Assembly: GCA_017433295.1 (NCBI GenBank)
Contig: JAFRHL010000006.1
Span: 62,001 to 126,000 of the forward strand
From: Eubacterium sp.
GTDB taxonomy: Bacteria; Bacillota; Clostridia; Lachnospirales; Lachnospiraceae
DNA length: 64,000 nucleotides
Reading direction: 5' to 3'
Numbering within the stretch: position 1 is the first letter of the stretch; every line of letters begins with the position of its first letter. Of this stretch, positions 44,122 to 52,803 are shown in pieces. The translations under genes and the position numbers were made by a program. The notes below the pieces were generated by a model that saw only the letters and a program-made list of their open reading frames with translations, did not search any database and had not been told where the DNA came from.

Positions 44122-45786
44122 GTGAGAAGTAAACGTTTTGAATATTTAGATCAAAGACCTGTTAATCAGGACGGCTATGCATTAGATTGGCCAGAAGTTG
44201 GATTTATTGCGATGAACAGTCCCTTTGACCCGGTTCCATCTATTAAGATCGAGAACGGCGTGGTTACAGAGATGGATGGAAAGACAGCAGATCAGTTCGA
44301 TATGCTGGATGCTTTCATCGCTAAATATGCTATTAACCTTGATTTCGCAGAGGAAGCTATGGCTAAGGATTCTCTGGAAATCGCCCGTATGCTCGTCGAC
44401 ATCAATGTTAACAGAGCAGAATGCTTAAAATATACCACAGCAGTTACTCCTGCTAAGTTAGTTGAGATCGTTGGTAACCTGAACGTACTCGAGGTAATGA
44501 TGGGTATTACCAAGATGAGATGCAGGTTAAAACCCGCTAACCAGTGCCACGTAACAAACGTTAAAGATAACATGATCCAGATCGCAGCAGACGCCGCTGA
44601 GGCCGCTGTACGTGGATTCGCCGAGATGGAGACCACAGTAGGTATCGTTCGTTACGCTCCGTTCAACGCCCTGGCTATCATGCTTGGTGCTAACGTTGGA
44701 CGTCCTGGTATTTTAACACAGTGTGCTGTAGAGGAAGCTACAGAGCTTGACCTTGGTATGAGAGGTTACACCGCATATGCCGAGACAGTTTCCGTATACG
44801 GAACTGAGGACGTATTCATGGATGGTGATGATACTCCGTGGTCCAAGGCATTCCTTGCATCCTGCTACGCATCCCGTGGTGTTAAGATGAGATTCACATC
44901 CGGTACAGGTTCTGAGGTTCAGATGGGTATGGCAGAAGGAAAGTCCATGCTTTATCTTGAGGCCCGCTGCCTTGGTGTTACCCGTGGTGCCGGTGTTCAG
45001 GGAACCCAGAATGGTTCCGTATCCTGTGTTGGTGTACCCGCAGCCGTTCCTGGTGGTATCCGTGCCATCGCATGTGAGAACCTGATTGCAGGTATGCTTG
45101 ACCTTGAGAACGCATCCTCCAACGACCAGACATTTACACATTCTGATTTACGTAGAGTTGCACGTTCTATCCCGCAGTTCATTCCTGGCACAGATTATAT
45201 CTGCTCCGGATATTCTGCTACACCTAACTATGATAACATGTTCGCCGGCTCCAACTGGGATGCAGACGATTATGATGACTGGGTAGTAATCCAGCGTGAC
45301 CTTAAGGTTGACGCAGGTCTTGTACCCGCTACAGAAGAAGAAGTTGTTGCTGCTCGTAATAAAGCTGCAAGAGCTATTCAGGCTATCTTCCGTGAATTAG
45401 GATTACCTGAGATCACAGATGAAGAAGTTGAAGCCGGTACATATGCACGCGGTTCCCAGGATATGCCTGACCGTGACGTTGTTGCCGACTTGAAGGCTGC
45501 TACAGAGATGCTTGAAAGAGGCGTAACAGGTATTGACTTTGTTAAGGCTCTTTACAAAGGCGGATTCGAAGATGTTGCAGAGTCTGTATTCAACATTCAG
45601 AAGGCTAAGGTTGTTGGTGACTACTTACATACCGCTTCCATGCTTGATGACAAGTTCCATGTAATTTCTGCTGTTAACAGCCCGAACTGCTACGAAGGAC
45701 CGATGACCGGTTATCAGATCAGCCCAGAGCTCTGGGAGAAGCTGAGCAACATTCGTACAGCTGTTGACCCATCTAAGATCGATTAA
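44122..45786 (+). CDS. pduC: Propanediol dehydratase large subunit
   Basis: 554 residues, GTG start giving the family opening RSKRFEYLDQRPVNQDGYA; GAGAGGTG lies 8 nt upstream (the frame extends to TTG 44104). The alpha subunit is a TIM barrel that binds AdoCbl and substrate with K+/Ca2+: GFAEMETTVGIVRYAPFNALA, MRFTSGTGSEVQMG, EARCLGVTRGAGVQG. It dehydrates 1,2-propanediol to propionaldehyde. Glycerol dehydratase is closely similar; the surrounding pdu genes favour propanediol. Confidence 0.95.
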   Translation: MRSKRFEYLDQRPVNQDGYALDWPEVGFIAMNSPFDPVPSIKIENGVVTEMDGKTADQFDMLDAFIAKYAINLDFAEEAMAKDSLEIARMLVDINVNRAECLKYTTAVTPAKLVEIVGNLNVLEVMMGITKMRCRLKPANQCHVTNVKDNMIQIAADAAEAAVRGFAEMETTVGIVRYAPFNALAIMLGANVGRPGILTQCAVEEATELDLGMRGYTAYAETVSVYGTEDVFMDGDDTPWSKAFLASCYASRGVKMRFTSGTGSEVQMGMAEGKSMLYLEARCLGVTRGAGVQGTQNGSVSCVGVPAAVPGGIRAIACENLIAGMLDLENASSNDQTFTHSDLRRVARSIPQFIPGTDYICSGYSATPNYDNMFAGSNWDADDYDDWVVIQRDLKVDAGLVPATEEEVVAARNKAARAIQAIFRELGLPEITDEEVEAGTYARGSQDMPDRDVVADLKAATEMLERGVTGIDFVKALYKGGFEDVAESVFNIQKAKVVGDYLHTASMLDDKFHVISAVNSPNCYEGPMTGYQISPELWEKLSNIRTAVDPSKID

Positions 45787-45815
45787 TCTAAGTCTGTTAA
45801 GGAAGGTGAACTAGA

Positions 45816-46472
45816 ATGGCAATTGATGAAAAATTATTAAAGAGCGTTATCGCTGAAGTTCTTAAAGAAATGAACGCAATTTCTGATTCTGCTCCGGCAG
45901 CAGAAGGCGTTGTTTCCGAGTCCGAAGGCATGACCATTACTGAGATTGGCGATGCAGCAAAAGGTACCAATCCTAACGAAGTTGTTTTAGGTTTAGCTCC
46001 TGCTTTTGGCGCTTCCCAGACAAAGAACATCGTTGGTATCCCCCATGCGGACATCATCAAAGAAGTTATGGCCGGCCTTGAAGAGGAAGGTGTATCCTGC
46101 CGTATCGTTAAAGTTTACAGAACATCTGACGTATCCTTTATCGCTCACGACGCAGCAGAGTTATCCGGATCCGGCATCGGCATTGGCATCCAGTCCAAAG
46201 GTACAACTGTAATCCATCAGAAAGACCTTCCGCCGCTGTCCAACCTGGAATTATTCCCGCAGTGCCCGCTGATTGACCTTGATACATACAGAGCAATTGG
46301 AAAGAACGCCGCTAAATATGCTAAAGGCGAGTCCCCAAGCCCCGTACCGGTAAGAAATGATCAGATGGCTAGACCGAAGTACCAGGCTCTGTCCGCAGTT
46401 CTCCATATCAAAGAGACTGAGCATGCCGACAGAGATAAGGCTCCTAAGGCTCTTAAGGTAGAATTTAAATAA
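45816..46472 (+). CDS. pduD: Propanediol dehydratase medium subunit
   Basis: 218 residues. The N-terminal amphipathic helix [18 protein letters not shown] is followed by a linker and the beta-subunit Rossmann fold ([50 protein letters not shown]). It helps bind AdoCbl at the alpha-beta interface. The N-terminal helix matches those that target dehydratase to the shell. AAGGAAGGTG precedes the ATG. Confidence 0.95.
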   Translation: MAIDEKLLKSVIAEVLKEMNAISDSAPAAEGVVSESEGMTITEIGDAAKGTNPNEVVLGLAPAFGASQTKNIVGIPHADIIKEVMAGLEEEGVSCRIVKVYRTSDVSFIAHDAAELSGSGIGIGIQSKGTTVIHQKDLPPLSNLELFPQCPLIDLDTYRAIGKNAAKYAKGESPSPVPVRNDQMARPKYQALSAVLHIKETEHADRDKAPKALKVEFK

Positions 46473-46486
46473 TCGGAGGTGCAATC

Positions 46487-46990
46487 GTGAATCAGGAATT
46501 ATTAGTAAGACAGATTATGCAGGAAGTGCTTAAAAATATGCAGGGTGCTCAGGCATCTTCTCAGGCATGTGAATGCGAGAAGGTTACTGTTGCAGATTAC
46601 CCCATCGGAGAGAAAAAGCCTGAATTAATAAAGAGTGCGTCCGGAAAGTCCCTTGACGAACTGACACTTGAGGGAGTTATCAAAGGCGATTTAACCGCTA
46701 AGGATTTCCGTATCACAAAAGAGACTCTTGAGTTACAGGCTCAGGTTGCAGAGTCCGCAGGACGTGGATTCTTCGCAGTTAACTTAAGAAGAGCCGGTGA
46801 GCTTATTCCGGTTCCGGATGCTCGTCTTCTTGAGATCTACAATGCTCTCCGTCCCTATCGTTCAACCAAGGCAGAGCTTTATGCCATTGGTGATGAGTTA
46901 ATTAACCAGTACGGTGCTGTAGTTTCCGGTAACTTCGTTAAAGAAGCTGCTGATATCTATGAGAAACGTAATCGTCTGAAAAAAGCTTAA
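46487..46990 (+). CDS. pduE: Propanediol dehydratase small subunit
   Basis: 167 residues, GTG start behind CGGAGGTG. The N-terminal helix NQELLVRQIMQEVLKNMQ is encapsulation-peptide-like; the rest is the helical gamma subunit (KSLDELTLEGVIKGDLTAKDFRI is family-typical, as is RDGRGFFAVN-like SAGRGFFAVN and EIYNALRPYRST). It completes the alpha2-beta2-gamma2 holoenzyme. Confidence 0.95.
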   Translation: MNQELLVRQIMQEVLKNMQGAQASSQACECEKVTVADYPIGEKKPELIKSASGKSLDELTLEGVIKGDLTAKDFRITKETLELQAQVAESAGRGFFAVNLRRAGELIPVPDARLLEIYNALRPYRSTKAELYAIGDELINQYGAVVSGNFVKEAADIYEKRNRLKKA

Positions 46991-47009
46991 TTAACTCCTA
47001 CGGAGGTAT

Positions 47010-48833
47010 ATGAAAGTGAAATTAGTTGCGGGCGTTGATATTGGTAATGCGACAACCGAAAGCGCAATAGCCAGAATCGATGGAAAGCAGGTCACCTTTT
47101 TAGCCAGCGGTATCACAGATACCACCGGCATAAAAGGAACAAAGCAGAATATACACGGTGTGTTCAAATCATTAAAGACTGCTCTGGACAAGGCAGGACT
47201 TGATATTAAAGATCTGGATGAAGTTCGTGTAAATGAAGCTGCTCCTGTTATTGGTGACGTTGCCATGGAGACGATTACCGAAACTATTATCACAGAATCT
47301 ACTATGATTGGACACAATCCCAATACCCCTGGAGGTATTGGGATTGGTGTTGGTCTTTCCCACATGATCGACCAGCTCGATTCAGTTCCAAAGGGTACAG
47401 ATGTGATCGTAGTTGTACCGTCTAAGATTTCATTTGAGCTTGCTGCTAAGATGATCAATCTCTATAATAAAACACTCAACATTACAGGTGCCATTGTCCA
47501 GCGCGATGATGGCGTTTTAATTAACAACAGACTTGACCATAAGATTCCCATCGTTGATGAGGTCGGGATGGTGGATAAGGTGCCCATCGGCATGCTTACC
47601 GCTGTGGAGGTTGCGCCTGTGGGCGGAGTTGTTGAAGTTCTCTCCAATCCCTATGGTATTGCCACCTTATTCAAACTGTCATCCGATGAGACAAAACAGG
47701 TCGTTCCGATTGCCCGTGCATTGATCGGAAACCGGTCGGCGGTTGTTATTAAGACACCGGAAGGTGACGTAAAGGAAAGAAGGATCCCTGCAGGCTCCAT
47801 TGAGATCATCGGTAAAAAGAAAAAAGTTACCGTGGATGTAGATGAAGGCGCAGAGAGGATGATGGATGCGGTAAACAGCATTGATGTTATCGAGGATATT
47901 AAGGGAGAACCGGGAACCAATGCCGGCGGTATGCTGGAGAAGGTTCGTCAGGTAATGTCCAGGCTTACCGATCAGCATCCCAGAGATATCAAGATTCAGG
48001 ATCTTCTTGCTGTGGATACCTTTAATCCCCAGAAGGTTAAGGGGGGACTTGCCAACGAGTTCTCCTATGAGAGCGCGGTAGGTATCGCGGCCATGGTTAA
48101 GGCAGACCGTCTGCAAATGGAAATGATTGCAGAAGAGCTGACAGACCGTCTGGGTATTCCTGTATATGTTGGCGGCGTTGAGGCTGATATGGCCATTAAG
48201 GGAGCTTTAACTACACCGGGAACCAATGTTCCCCTTGCCATAGTGGATATGGGAGCAGGATCGACGGATGCTTCCATTAAGAACAGAAAAGGTGATGTTA
48301 AGCTGATACATCTGGCAGGAGCCGGTAACATGGTAACCTTGCTGATTCAATCAGAACTTGGTCTTGAGGATTTTGATTTGGCGGAGGATATTAAGAAGTA
48401 TCCCCTTGCAAAGGTGGAGAGTCTTTTCCATGTCCGCCATGAGGACGGAACCGTTCAGTTTTTTGAACAGCCTCTTGACCCCAATGTATTTGCAAAGGTA
48501 GTTCTGGTTAAGGGAGACGGCGAGTTTGTGCCGATCGAAGGCTTTAATAATGTCGAAAAGATCAAGAATGTCCGGACATCGGCAAAGAAGAAAGTATTTG
48601 TTACAAATGCACTTCGTTCTCTTGCAAAGGTCAGCCCGACCGGTAATGTAAGAGACATTGAATTTGTGGTATTGGTAGGAGGATCTGCTCTTGACTTTGA
48701 GATACCGACCCTTGTTACCGATGCGTTATCACAATATAATATAGTAGCTGGCCGGGGCAACATCCGCGGATGTGAAGGCCCCCGTAATGCAGTGGCGACA
48801 GGACTTGCATTGTCATGCGCTGAAGGAGAATGA
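47010..48833 (+). CDS. pduG: Diol dehydratase reactivase large subunit
   Basis: 607 residues with the Hsp70/actin-like ATPase fold of diol dehydratase reactivases: VAGVDIGNATTESAIA phosphate motif, GHNPNTPGGIGIGVG, VPLAIVDMGAGSTDASI second phosphate motif. With PduH it expels damaged cobalamin from PduCDE using ATP so that fresh AdoCbl can bind. GGAGGTAT precedes the ATG. It shares a 4-nt ATGA overlap with pduH. Confidence 0.95.
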   Translation: MKVKLVAGVDIGNATTESAIARIDGKQVTFLASGITDTTGIKGTKQNIHGVFKSLKTALDKAGLDIKDLDEVRVNEAAPVIGDVAMETITETIITESTMIGHNPNTPGGIGIGVGLSHMIDQLDSVPKGTDVIVVVPSKISFELAAKMINLYNKTLNITGAIVQRDDGVLINNRLDHKIPIVDEVGMVDKVPIGMLTAVEVAPVGGVVEVLSNPYGIATLFKLSSDETKQVVPIARALIGNRSAVVIKTPEGDVKERRIPAGSIEIIGKKKKVTVDVDEGAERMMDAVNSIDVIEDIKGEPGTNAGGMLEKVRQVMSRLTDQHPRDIKIQDLLAVDTFNPQKVKGGLANEFSYESAVGIAAMVKADRLQMEMIAEELTDRLGIPVYVGGVEADMAIKGALTTPGTNVPLAIVDMGAGSTDASIKNRKGDVKLIHLAGAGNMVTLLIQSELGLEDFDLAEDIKKYPLAKVESLFHVRHEDGTVQFFEQPLDPNVFAKVVLVKGDGEFVPIEGFNNVEKIKNVRTSAKKKVFVTNALRSLAKVSPTGNVRDIEFVVLVGGSALDFEIPTLVTDALSQYNIVAGRGNIRGCEGPRNAVATGLALSCAEGE

Positions 48834-49198
48834 GCATGGAAGGAAGGTTTTCAGACCAGAAAAACAGACCCAGTATCAAAGTTTTTTATGACTGCGATCA
48901 CCTTTCGGTTTCTGATTTTACAGGCGTTCTCCTCGGTATCGAGGAGGAAGGAATCCCCTATGATGTTCAGGAAGAGCACACGAGCGATGTCCTGGAACTC
49001 GCACATAAAGCCAGCTTGGATTCAAGATTAGGGGTGGGCGTTGGAATCAGCAAGGAAGGAATCGTTCTTCAATATGAAAAGCTTGACAAAGCGGCACCTC
49101 TTTTTAAGATTAAGTTATATCAGAAGGAACTGTTCAGAAATATCGGTGCGAATGCGGCAAGACTCGTTAAGAAGATGCCCTTTAAACCGCTGGATTAG
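48830..49198 (+). CDS. pduH: Diol dehydratase reactivase small subunit
   Basis: 122 residues. The fold resembles the dehydratase beta subunit: IKVFYDCDHL, GIEEEGIPYDVQE, GVGVGISKEGIVLQYEKL, NIGANAARLVKKMPF. It takes the place of the beta subunit during reactivation. It is translated with pduG through the ATGA overlap behind GAAGGAG. Confidence 0.92.
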   Translation: MSMEGRFSDQKNRPSIKVFYDCDHLSVSDFTGVLLGIEEEGIPYDVQEEHTSDVLELAHKASLDSRLGVGVGISKEGIVLQYEKLDKAAPLFKIKLYQKELFRNIGANAARLVKKMPFKPLD

Positions 49199-49234
49199 TT
49201 CCGGTATCAAAATATAGGTTAAGGAGGTGAAAAG

Positions 49235-50005
49235 GTGGCTGAGAAAGCAATTGGGTTTATCGAAACCTTTGGACTTACAGCAGCTATTGCGGCAGCAGAT
49301 GCAGCCTGCAAGTCTGCAAATGTTAAGTTGCTTGGTTATGAATACGCCAAAGGCAATGGAATGTGTACAGTGAAAGTCGAGGGAGATGTCGGCGCATGTA
49401 AGGCAGCGATCGCTGCGGGAAAACGTGCGGCTGAGATGGTACAGGGTACCCATCAGGGCACTAAGAGTGTACTGCTTAAAGCCCGTCCGGCAGATGCAAT
49501 CATTCCCAAGATGATCAAACACAGAGAAAATGTCGGCGGTGATATTGCCCTGGCAGAAGGATACCGTCCGAAAGGCGAGAGCCGTATGCCGGTCCTGGTT
49601 TCCCACTGGAAGCCGAAGGAAGAGCCAAAGGAAGAAGAAACTCCAATCACACTGACACCTGAACCGCCTGTAGTTGAAGATCTTAAAGAAGAGCCATCTG
49701 AACCTGCAGTAGAAGCTGAAAAGGCAGAGGAGGCTCCTGCAAATGAAGCTCCTGTGGAGGAGGCTCCGGCTGAGGAAGCTCCTTTAGAGGAAGCTCCGGC
49801 TGAGGAGACATCTGCAGAGGAAGCTCCGGCAGAAGCAACGGTCCCGGTTGAAGCTCCTGTGGCAGAGGAAACTGCCCCGGTTGAAGCTCCTGAAATCGAA
49901 GCGTCTGCAGAGGAAGAACCTGCTGGGGAGGCTCCTAAGAAAAAAACAACAGGAACCAGAAGAAGCGGAAGATCCAGAAAGAAAAAGAATCCGGACAAAG
50001 AATGA
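49235..50005 (+). CDS. pduK: BMC-H shell protein with long Glu-Ala-Pro tail and basic end (PduK-like)
   Basis: 256 residues, GTG start behind AAGGAGG. A BMC domain (about 1-90: AIGFIETFGLTAAIAAADAA, GYEYAKGNGMCTVKVEGDVG) is followed by a linker and about 100 residues of EAP-rich repeats (units such as EEAPAEEAP), ending in a Lys/Arg-rich tail (TTGTRRSGRSRKKKNPDKE). PduK of Salmonella has a BMC domain plus an Fe-S-type extension; this tail is different and lacks Cys. The acidic-repeat/basic-end design may bind cargo, other shells or DNA. PduK by position and domain order only. Confidence 0.78.
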   Translation: MAEKAIGFIETFGLTAAIAAADAACKSANVKLLGYEYAKGNGMCTVKVEGDVGACKAAIAAGKRAAEMVQGTHQGTKSVLLKARPADAIIPKMIKHRENVGGDIALAEGYRPKGESRMPVLVSHWKPKEEPKEEETPITLTPEPPVVEDLKEEPSEPAVEAEKAEEAPANEAPVEEAPAEEAPLEEAPAEETSAEEAPAEATVPVEAPVAEETAPVEAPEIEASAEEEPAGEAPKKKTTGTRRSGRSRKKKNPDKE

Positions 50006-50041
50006 TCCGGCATAATTCATAACGGATTTAAAGCTCGCTAA

Positions 50042-50069
50042 CAGACCAGACAGCTGTCTGTCTGGTCTG
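50042..50069 (+). other. Intercistronic hairpin between pduK and pduL
   Basis: CAGACCAGACAG (50042-50053) pairs perfectly with CTGTCTGGTCTG (50058-50069) around loop CTGT. The weak T tract suggests partial termination or a processing site inside the operon. Confidence 0.6.
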
Positions 50070-50092
50070 CATAAATAATTTTGGAGGAAATA

Positions 50093-50740
50093 ATGGGTAC
50101 ATCTAATCAGGACGTATTAGTTAAATTAATTACAAAGCTTGTTATGGAAGAGCTTTACGGGATGAGTACTCAGATTCCTATTGGTGTATCAAATAAACAT
50201 ATTCATCTGAGCAGGAAAGATATGGATGCTCTTTTTGGAGAGGGTTCAGAGCTCACACCCATTAAGGACCTTGGACAGCCCGGTCAGTATGCATGCGCAG
50301 AGACTGTAGCTGTGAAAGGCCCCAAAGGAGAGTTCGCCAGAGTCAGGGTCTTAGGACCTCTGAGGAAAGAGTCCCAGGTTGAGATCTCCAAAACAGATGC
50401 AAGAAGTATTGGAATTAAGGCTCCGATCCGTGAGTCGGGTGTTCTGGAAGGAACTCCCGGCGTGGAACTGGTAGGACCAAAAGGTTCTGTTATGCTCGAA
50501 AGAGGAGTGATCGTGGCTCTCCGTCATATCCATATGACTCCGGAGCAGGCTAAGCAATGGGGACTTAAGGATAAAGACATCGTTGATGTAAAAGTTAACG
50601 GTGGAGAGAGAGCAGGAGTTCTTGGTAATGTTATAGTAAGAGTTTCTGATAAATTTGCTCTTGAGATGCATGTAGATACCGATGAGGCAAATGCCTGCTG
50701 CCTCGACAATAATGATACAGTATCCATCATCAGAAAATGA
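50093..50740 (+). CDS. pduL: Phosphate propanoyltransferase PduL
   Basis: 215 residues. An N-terminal encapsulation-type helix (MGTSNQDVLVKLITKLVMEELYG region) precedes two PduL domains with zinc ligands in VSNKHIHLSRKD and ALRHIHMTPEQ. It converts propionyl-CoA to propionyl-phosphate and recycles CoA in the compartment. The frame extends to TTG 50081, but GGAGGAAAT precedes ATG 50093. Confidence 0.95.
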   Translation: MGTSNQDVLVKLITKLVMEELYGMSTQIPIGVSNKHIHLSRKDMDALFGEGSELTPIKDLGQPGQYACAETVAVKGPKGEFARVRVLGPLRKESQVEISKTDARSIGIKAPIRESGVLEGTPGVELVGPKGSVMLERGVIVALRHIHMTPEQAKQWGLKDKDIVDVKVNGGERAGVLGNVIVRVSDKFALEMHVDTDEANACCLDNNDTVSIIRK

Positions 50741-50811
50741 TTCGGGGATATTTATCATAAAACAACAGTTACAAACCGTTTGTTGGCGGTTTATAACATA
50801 AAGGGGATCTG

Positions 50812-51639
50812 ATGAACGATTATAATAACGTTTTAACAGGATTTTCTGAGCTGATCAAGAATGAAGAATACAGGCCCTATGAGGGTGAGCTCAAGCTGGG
50901 AGTTGACCTTGGAACGGCAAACATAGTTGTATCCGTGGTTGACGGGAATAATACTCCCATCGCCGGTGCTTCTTTTCCGTCTACTGTGGTAAGGGACGGT
51001 ATCGTGGTAGATTTCCTCGGTGCCTCCAGGGCAGTAAAGAATATGAAGTATAAGCTGGAAGAAATGATGGGTGTGGAATTCCACCAGGCAGCTACAGCGA
51101 TTCCCCCGGGAATCATCTCCGGTAACGTGAGAGTCATTTCCAATGTAGTCGAATCGGTGGGACTGGACGTCATCAATGTAATTGATGAACCGACAGCAGC
51201 CGCTACGGTGCTGGGCATAACCGACGGGGCTGTGGTGGACGTCGGCGGCGGTACCACAGGAATCAGTATACTAAAGAATGGCGAAGTTGTATTTACAGCG
51301 GATGAGCCTACCGGAGGAACCCACATGACACTGGTTCTTGCCGGAAGCCTCGGCTGTACATTCGAGGAAGCTGAAAGAATCAAAAAAGATCCGAAACAGG
51401 AGAGACTGGTATTTCCCGTTGTGAAACCTGTCATTGAGAAAATGGCGGCCATCGTGAAACGGTTCATAGAAGGATACGATGTGGATGTTATCTATGTTGT
51501 GGGCGGTGCCTGCAGCTTTGAGAAATTTGAGAGTATCTTTGAACATGATATCGGAATAAAGACGATCAAGCCAAAGGAACCATTGCTGGTAACACCCTTG
51601 GGAATTGCCATGAATTGCAATAAACAACAGGTGATGTAA
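50812..51639 (+). CDS. eutJ: EutJ-like Hsp70/actin-fold ATPase
   Basis: 275 residues. ASKHA ATPase fold: LGVDLGTANIVVSVVDG, GAVVDVGGGTTGISIL and YVVGGACSFEKF. EutJ of ethanolamine loci is proposed to be a chaperone or reactivation factor. Here it stands in a propanediol locus, where PduM is often found. Its start has AAAGGGG upstream. Its stop overlaps the ATG of the next gene. Confidence 0.88.
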   Translation: MNDYNNVLTGFSELIKNEEYRPYEGELKLGVDLGTANIVVSVVDGNNTPIAGASFPSTVVRDGIVVDFLGASRAVKNMKYKLEEMMGVEFHQAATAIPPGIISGNVRVISNVVESVGLDVINVIDEPTAAATVLGITDGAVVDVGGGTTGISILKNGEVVFTADEPTGGTHMTLVLAGSLGCTFEEAERIKKDPKQERLVFPVVKPVIEKMAAIVKRFIEGYDVDVIYVVGGACSFEKFESIFEHDIGIKTIKPKEPLLVTPLGIAMNCNKQQVM

Positions 51640-52505
51640 TGTTTATTAATGCAGATTTAGAGAATGCGCTGATGTCAACGATAATTGGATATGTTTCTGA
51701 TCAGATCGTTTTACGCTATATGGATGCCTGCAAGACAGCCACGGTACTGTTTTCAGGTGCCCTGATCGGATACGGGGAAGCTGTAAAAGCCTTAAAGGAG
51801 CTTAAGGATAATGGCTGGAAACTGACCGCTGTTTTATCCAGGGCTGCAGGGGAAGTACTTACAGAAGAGCGTATCAGAAACGATATTGATCCGGAAGCTG
51901 TTTTTGTTGAGGGCGCTCCGATTAATGGAAGACAGATTATTGATGATAATCAGTATGTTATCATCCCTGAGCTGACAATCAACACCGCTGCCAAGGTTGC
52001 GAATTGTATCAGTGATAATCTTCTGACGAATATGATCTCGAGAGCCATGGCAACCGGTAAGCCGGTGATAGCTTCTATTGACGGATGTTGTCCGGACAGT
52101 GAGATCAGAGCTAAGCTTGGTTTTAAGGTGACTGAAAGCTATAAAGCTCGAATGAGACGTAATCTGGAAGATCTTCAGAGTTATGGGATCGTATTGACAG
52201 TCAACTCTAATCTGTGCAGTAAAGTTACTAAGATATACGAATCCAGCTTCGATTTCTCCCGGGAGGACATTGAGAGAAAGGCCTCCGGCGGGAATATGCC
52301 AAAAGAGGACACAGCACCAGAGAAATGTGTTCTGAAAAGCCAGGAAGCAGGAGAAAGTATTGTAATTGATAAAAACGTGATCAGCAGGACCGACATCGCA
52401 AGATACTCCGGTTTAAGCCGTATCGTCGTGTCGAAAGGCACAGTTGTTACTGACCTTGCCAGTGACGAAGCGAGAAGACGCGGCATTGAGATCATCAGAG
52501 AGTAA
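51639..52505 (+). CDS. HFCD-type flavoprotein of the microcompartment locus
   Basis: 288 residues. The first 180 resemble the homo-oligomeric flavin-containing Cys decarboxylase family (PF02441): TVLFSGALIGYGEAVKALKEL, TAVLSRAAGEVLT, IIPELTINTAAKVANCISDNL. The C-terminal 100 residues are unassigned. Flavin binding is inferred. Such proteins occur in some Clostridia propanediol loci and might reduce corrinoid or handle electrons; no activity is established here. It is coupled to eutJ and lies 13 bp before pduN. Confidence 0.7.
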   Translation: MFINADLENALMSTIIGYVSDQIVLRYMDACKTATVLFSGALIGYGEAVKALKELKDNGWKLTAVLSRAAGEVLTEERIRNDIDPEAVFVEGAPINGRQIIDDNQYVIIPELTINTAAKVANCISDNLLTNMISRAMATGKPVIASIDGCCPDSEIRAKLGFKVTESYKARMRRNLEDLQSYGIVLTVNSNLCSKVTKIYESSFDFSREDIERKASGGNMPKEDTAPEKCVLKSQEAGESIVIDKNVISRTDIARYSGLSRIVVSKGTVVTDLASDEARRRGIEIIRE

Positions 52506-52518
52506 AGTAGGTGAAGAC

Positions 52519-52791
52519 ATGTATTTAGGTAAAGTAATTGGTACGGTAGTTTCTACCATCAAGGTTCCAAGCCTGACCGGCTGCAAGTTCCTGATCGTGG
52601 AGAAGATCAATCAGGACCTGACGGCCAAGAAGCAGACGGAGATCTGTGTAGATACAGTCGGAGCCGGGGATGGAGAGACTGTGATCGTAGTTGGAGGCAG
52701 CTCCGCCCGTATGGCGGGCGGCAACAAATCTCTTCCTACAGATGCCTCCATAGTAGGAATTGTGGATACCGTAGAAGTTTCACAATGCTAA
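52519..52791 (+). CDS. pduN: Microcompartment vertex protein PduN (BMC-P)
   Basis: 90 residues, EutN/CcmL family: MYLGKVIGTVVSTIKVPSL, DTVGAGDGETVIVVGGSSAR and VGIVDTVEV. It forms pentamers that cap the shell vertices. The frame extends upstream but the ATG at 52519 with AGTAGGTGA upstream fits the family start. Confidence 0.95.
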   Translation: MYLGKVIGTVVSTIKVPSLTGCKFLIVEKINQDLTAKKQTEICVDTVGAGDGETVIVVGGSSARMAGGNKSLPTDASIVGIVDTVEVSQC

Positions 52792-52803
52792 GGATGTGAG
52801 AAT

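Noticed and set aside
49453-50013. 186-codon minus-strand frame, Ser/Ala/Gly-rich
   Set aside because: It is the antisense of the EAP repeats of the PduK-like gene; low-complexity artefact without ribosome site.
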